This document shows positions 4,069 to 7,258 of a DNA stretch of 7,258 bases, piece after piece. The notes under the pieces are model-generated. The model was given only the letters and a program-made list of their open reading frames with translations. It had not been told where the DNA came from and did no database searches. Numbering within the stretch: the first letter of the stretch is position 1; every line of letters begins with the position of its first letter. This DNA is from Thermoplasmata archaeon (lineage in GTDB: Archaea > Thermoplasmatota > E2 > DHVEG-1 > B18-G2). A program made the translations under genes and the position numbers. The stretch covers positions 1 to 7,258 of the forward strand of contig JAGGWT010000047.1 in the NCBI GenBank assembly GCA_021163455.1, read 5' to 3'.

Positions 4069-6951
4069 ATGAAGTTATTTCCTCATACTTACAGCATGTA
4101 TAGAGTTATACCGGTTATTCTATCCATGATTCTACTCACAGCTTCTTTTCTTGCTCTCTTTCAACCCATCCATGGTAACACGATAGAAGAAAACCCGGAA
4201 AGGATTCTTGCTCTTTCAAAAACCATAGATATTCCTCCGCAGGGGGATTATTACATTAAATTCGACCCTAAAAATTTCCGTGTAGAGGAAAAAACCGCCA
4301 ATTTTTCAGATATGCTATCCAGAGAAATCGTCAAAAAAGCACTGATAAAATCTCCGGGCTGGTTGAGAAAGGATCTTCTGAGACAGTTTTCTCATATTGA
4401 TAACGCGGAGGACTATGCAAATCTTATACTCAACATGAGCAAAAGATACACCGACGAGATCGCTTTTTCCATTGCTTTCTCCCCACTTGGTGATGTCCCT
4501 CCAGTAAACCTGCTGAAAGACAACGTTATTCAGCTCTATGAGATAGATAAATGTCTGAAATATGTTGACATAGTAGACTACGATGAAGGGAATGGCAACT
4601 TTTACTCGACCTTGCGTTATCGGGTTATTGAAGATGGTGAAGAGAAAGAGTTCGAATGTCCTCCTTACATATACTACTGGTATGTGGTACATCCTGAGAT
4701 ATCAAGTGAGGACCCATCTTACATTTACGGCACCTTCTGGAGAAGTTATCTGTTCAATCATAATGATATTGGTTATCCCCTTCTCAAGGAGAAACTCTCC
4801 AATATAAGCTACATCTGGGACTGCAAATCATATCTTCAACCCAGTAAGAGAACCTGGAAGTGGAGCATGGAAAATCATCCAACAGCGATAGAAGCGGTCA
4901 GTTACTGGATTGGAAAAACCATACCCACCGGAGCGTATGGAGACAGACCGAATCAGCCAAATATCATAGCACACGAGCATAATGGATGGTGTGGAGAGCT
5001 TCAGAGAATAGCGGTGGCTGCACTGAGAACAGCACTCATTCCATCTGTTGCTATCTGCGATATAGGGGAGGACCATGTATGGAGGGAGTTTTTTGAGAGA
5101 GGCTGGCATCAGAATGACAACTGGTGGAGCGACGGCGGCGGCGCGGTGGATATGCCAGATATATACGTATACGGTTGGGGGAAGGACATCTCCGGAATAT
5201 TTGCATGGAAAGGGGATAACTCCATCTACGAGGTAACGCCGAGATACATCCATCCAAAGGACAGGGTCAGGGTGCGTTTTGTGGTAAAGGATCAAAATAA
5301 TCAGCCCATAGACGGAGCCAGGGTGTGTGTGCTGGTGAAAGGTATTCGTGATATAACTTGGCTCCGGTACGGGATAATGAGTATACTGGAAAGAGTATGG
5401 GGTATTCTACCGGACTTTTTGAGGAACAGAATTATCCAGATGTTATTTGATGAACTTTACTCACTCTGCGAGCGCATTCCAGAGAGTGTGGAGATGCCGA
5501 TACAGGCTATATGGAATTACACAAACCTTGATGGGGTATGCACATTCGACCTTGGAGTCAACAGGAGTTACATCTTCCTGATACAGTATGGTAATCTGAG
5601 GAAACCGTGGTTGCCGGCGCGACACAATGATATAAGATTCATGTCAAAACCCGAAAACAGGACATTTTTCATAAGATTCTTCACCAGAGAGAGCACAAGA
5701 GAAGAACACAACTTGATTTCATCTGATGGTGGTAATCTAACTCTCAGAATCGATTTCAGCACATTCTCGTATCAGATTCATGCAAATCCACTGTGGGTGA
5801 ATGATAGGGGCTTATACGAGAAGGAAGGAAAAATAGAGTTCTTTATTGTTGATGAGAGTAACTTTGAGAAATACACCAAAGGCGAACCCTTCGATTGCTA
5901 TGCTTATGAGGAAGTGGAAAAGATCAACACCTCTCTTTCCCTTTCCAGTAAAAGCATCTATCTGGTCTTCAGAAACAGAGCCAGAGAAAGCACCGTGAGA
6001 GTGAGTTTTAACATAACCTTTATCTCCTCATCAGATGGCGATTTTGTGAGAATCTTTCCTTTTGATAGAGACATCTTTGATAGACCATTCTTTGACATCG
6101 GAGACAAAGTCACCATAAGAGGGGCATCAACCGGTACAACCACTGTATATATAGATGATACCCCGATATGCGTGATCGAAGGTCATGGAACATGGGCATA
6201 CACGTGGGACACCTCTGGAGAGAGTGAAGGTACACACCTGATAAGAGCAGTATGTGGTGATGCAGAAGATGAAATCCAGGTAGAACTTGTTGATGTTTCT
6301 CCTCCATATGTGGAGATAATCACACCTGAAAATGGCACGATAGTGGATAATGATAGCATAGAAATCGCTGGAGTCGCGAGAGATAATACCAATGTCATGG
6401 ATGTCGAGGTGTCGGTGGATGGAAGCGAATGGCGGAGAGCAGATGGTACACAGAACTGGAGTATCATCTGGGATATGCACTCTCTTGAACCCGGAGACCA
6501 TGTTATCACGGTTAGAGTATCTGACAGAGCTGGCCTGTATACCACAGAGAGCATAGTTTTTGTCATAAACGGAAGCAACCCTGAATGGGGACCGGTGATA
6601 AATGATGTATTTCACCAGCCAGCTAATCCAACGAATGAAAGCAATGTGGTGGTATATGCAAATATCAGTGAAAACGGACCGTTCTCCATCAAGAAGGTGA
6701 TACTCTACATAAATGATGGAAACAGGACAGAAAAAAGAGAGATGTACAGATACGGCGATTATCCTGTACAGGAAAGACACGAGGAAGATCCCCTCAAGAA
6801 CATGTCAAATGCACCACTCTATGGTCTCGAACTCGGTCAGATAACTGGTAGAATTACATACTGGGTTGTGGTCTATGACAGCGCACACAATGTGAGGATA
6901 TCTTCAGAAAGAGAGATAGTGATACCCTCAACATTCAATCTGAAAGAATAA
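4069..6951 (+). CDS. Large secreted transglutaminase-like protein with Ig-like domains
   Basis: A 960-residue exported protein. Residues 1-36 form a Sec-type signal (hydrophobic IPVILSMILLTASFLALF). Residues 37-270 are unrecognised. Residues about 280-395 resemble the transglutaminase-like (papain-fold) family: C308 in NGWCGEL at the head of a helix, H336 in EDHVWREFF, and D350 in GWHQND, at the spacings of a Cys-His-Asp triad. A beta-sandwich follows (398-530), beginning VRVRFVVKDQNNQPIDGA, interrupted by a helical insert at about 425-480. Residues 555-655 look like a GOLD-type beta domain (FIVDESNFEKYTKGEPF ... SIYLVFRN). Ig-like repeats occupy about 666-742, 744-836 and 840-952. I count 16 N-x-S/T sequons, fitting a glycosylated surface protein. 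No C-terminal anchor is visible. Activity could be proteolysis, peptide or isopeptide chemistry, or none; the substrate is unknown. Its neighbours are a pilin-like gene upstream and another exported protein downstream. Domain calls are by eye. Confidence 0.85.
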   Translation: MKLFPHTYSMYRVIPVILSMILLTASFLALFQPIHGNTIEENPERILALSKTIDIPPQGDYYIKFDPKNFRVEEKTANFSDMLSREIVKKALIKSPGWLRKDLLRQFSHIDNAEDYANLILNMSKRYTDEIAFSIAFSPLGDVPPVNLLKDNVIQLYEIDKCLKYVDIVDYDEGNGNFYSTLRYRVIEDGEEKEFECPPYIYYWYVVHPEISSEDPSYIYGTFWRSYLFNHNDIGYPLLKEKLSNISYIWDCKSYLQPSKRTWKWSMENHPTAIEAVSYWIGKTIPTGAYGDRPNQPNIIAHEHNGWCGELQRIAVAALRTALIPSVAICDIGEDHVWREFFERGWHQNDNWWSDGGGAVDMPDIYVYGWGKDISGIFAWKGDNSIYEVTPRYIHPKDRVRVRFVVKDQNNQPIDGARVCVLVKGIRDITWLRYGIMSILERVWGILPDFLRNRIIQMLFDELYSLCERIPESVEMPIQAIWNYTNLDGVCTFDLGVNRSYIFLIQYGNLRKPWLPARHNDIRFMSKPENRTFFIRFFTRESTREEHNLISSDGGNLTLRIDFSTFSYQIHANPLWVNDRGLYEKEGKIEFFIVDESNFEKYTKGEPFDCYAYEEVEKINTSLSLSSKSIYLVFRNRARESTVRVSFNITFISSSDGDFVRIFPFDRDIFDRPFFDIGDKVTIRGASTGTTTVYIDDTPICVIEGHGTWAYTWDTSGESEGTHLIRAVCGDAEDEIQVELVDVSPPYVEIITPENGTIVDNDSIEIAGVARDNTNVMDVEVSVDGSEWRRADGTQNWSIIWDMHSLEPGDHVITVRVSDRAGLYTTESIVFVINGSNPEWGPVINDVFHQPANPTNESNVVVYANISENGPFSIKKVILYINDGNRTEKREMYRYGDYPVQERHEEDPLKNMSNAPLYGLELGQITGRITYWVVVYDSAHNVRISSEREIVIPSTFNLKE

Positions 6952-6964
6952 AAATAATTGTACT

Positions 6965-6980
6965 CTACTTTTCTCTTGCT
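6965..6980 (+). terminator. Possible pyrimidine-rich terminator after the large exoprotein gene
   Basis: About 15 nt after the TAA, the strand becomes T-rich (CTACTTTTCTCTTGCT) without a clear hairpin. This could act as an archaeal T-rich terminator. No other candidate is visible before the next promoter. Confidence 0.3.
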
Positions 6981-6981
6981 T

Positions 6982-7068
6982 GAGGTGATACAGTAGAAGA
7001 AAATTGGTACCATCTGCTATGGAAACAAATATGGTAATGCTCAAGAACAGGGCAAGAGTATTCGCTAA
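6982..7068 (+). pseudogene. Flavodoxin-like gene remnant with intact Shine-Dalgarno
   Basis: A strong Shine-Dalgarno sequence GAGGTGAT (6982-6989) is followed after 4 nt by TAG (6994-6996) where a start codon should be, then by 23 open codons to TAA (7066-7068). The translation from 6997 begins KKIGTICYGNKYGNAQEQG and ends KSIR. This resembles the first strand, FMN-phosphate loop and start of the first helix of flavodoxin-family proteins (pattern: KxxIVYGSKYGNT, then a helix). The loop residues S and T appear as N and A. A single change from TTG to TAG would explain the lost start. I cannot follow the fold beyond 7068 in any frame, so only a fragment of the gene survives, or the similarity is chance. 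The nearby 24-codon frame at 7019-7093 has no support. Confidence 0.4.
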
Positions 7069-7138
7069 TTATTTCCATCCATCATTTCTATGAAGGGTAG
7101 AGGTTAGGAATAAATTTGACAGCACCCACCCATCGACC
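7069..7138. other. Spacer with no recognised feature
   Basis: These 70 bases follow the flavodoxin-like remnant and precede the promoter of the last gene. All three plus frames are quickly interrupted, and I see no tRNA fold, strong hairpin or repeat. It may be further decayed coding sequence. Confidence 0.4.
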
Positions 7139-7152
7139 GATATATATATAAG
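7139..7152 (+). promoter_or_regulatory. TATA box for the final gene
   Basis: GATATATATATAAG is centred about 43 nt before the ATG at 7189, which predicts a leader of about 17 nt containing the Shine-Dalgarno sequence. A second candidate, TTTATAT at 7164-7170, is only about 22 nt from the ATG and would put transcription start inside the gene, so it is less likely. Confidence 0.5.
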
Positions 7153-7176
7153 CCACGAATCTATTTATATCTGTTC

Positions 7177-7182
7177 GGTGAT
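7177..7182 (+). promoter_or_regulatory. Shine-Dalgarno site deciding the start at 7189
   Basis: GGTGAT is complementary to the 16S rRNA 3' end and lies 6 nt before the ATG at 7189. The pilin-like, cysS, SDR and transglutaminase-like genes lack such a site, so this gene is unusual here in appearing leadered. Confidence 0.6.
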
Positions 7183-7188
7183 ACCCAG

Positions 7189-7258
7189 ATGAGCCGGGGT
7201 GGGTTTGTTTTTGTAGTTGTGGCGCTACTGCTCTGTGCAACCACACCGGCTCTACTGA
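7189..7258 (+). CDS. Start of an exported protein (3' partial)
   Basis: Only 23 codons are in view, beginning MSRGGFVFVVVALLLCATTP and continuing with A-L-L past the window edge. A short N-region with one arginine, followed by a long hydrophobic core, makes this a likely Sec signal peptide or N-terminal membrane anchor. The cysteine at residue 16 is not in a good lipobox (LLLC). The start is supported by a well-placed GGTGAT and an upstream TATA box. The mature product cannot be identified. It extends the run of envelope-directed genes that begins with the pilin-like gene. Confidence 0.65.
   Translation, partial: MSRGGFVFVVVALLLCATTPALL

Noticed and set aside
6127..6780. Long minus-strand frame of 217 codons opposite the Ig-like domains
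   Set aside because: It is antisense to the strongly supported 960-residue gene and shows no domain pattern.
7019..7093. Small 24-codon frame starting METNMVML and ending PSFL
   Set aside because: It has no Shine-Dalgarno or suitably spaced TATA box and no recognisable motif, and it overlaps the better-supported flavodoxin-like frame.
7139..7152. TA dinucleotide repeat as a phase-variable tract
   Set aside because: Only five or so TA units, sitting where a TATA box is expected; too short to call a variable repeat.
1..7258. CRISPR array, insertion sequence or integration site
   Set aside because: No spaced direct repeats, transposase-like proteins, terminal inverted repeats or tRNA-end duplications were seen.

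Overview
The window looks like a piece of a euryarchaeal chromosome. Evidence for an archaeon: a complete eukaryote/archaea-type ribosomal protein eL15 gene, an archaeal type IV pilin with a class III signal peptide, a cell-surface protein ending in a PGF-CTERM-like sorting tail, and TATA-like boxes 26 to 33 nt upstream of several start codons (the spacing expected for leaderless archaeal mRNAs). A direct cysteinyl-tRNA synthetase argues against lineages that rely only on the SepRS/SepCysS route. I cannot name the genus. Moderate A+T content and frequent AGA/AGG arginine codons would fit several euryarchaeal groups.

Layout from left to right. The 3' end of a secreted PA14-like protein gene (+, 2-478) runs into the window. 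Only 2 nt away and convergent with it is an SDR oxidoreductase (-, 481-1221). It is divergent from eL15 (+, 1286-1870) across a 64-nt shared promoter region that contains a small inverted repeat. eL15 is convergent with cysS (-, 1958-3424), which is divergent from a type IV pilin-like gene (+, best start 3557, end 4024). Next comes a 960-residue secreted protein (+, 4069-6951) with a transglutaminase-like cysteine-histidine-aspartate site, several beta-sandwich domains and many N-glycosylation sequons. The last 300 bases are mostly non-coding. They hold what looks like the decayed first two dozen codons of a flavodoxin-type gene, preceded by an intact Shine-Dalgarno sequence, and then the promoter and first 23 codons of another signal-peptide-bearing protein (+, from 7189).

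Two functional groups are interleaved. Housekeeping genes (eL15, cysS, and the SDR of unknown substrate) sit among envelope or exported proteins (PA14 protein, pilin, transglutaminase-like protein, the truncated final gene). Each gene appears to have its own promoter, so I see no convincing multi-gene operon. The least ordinary items are the transglutaminase-like exoprotein and the flavodoxin-like fossil. I found no CRISPR array, insertion sequence, tRNA or rRNA.
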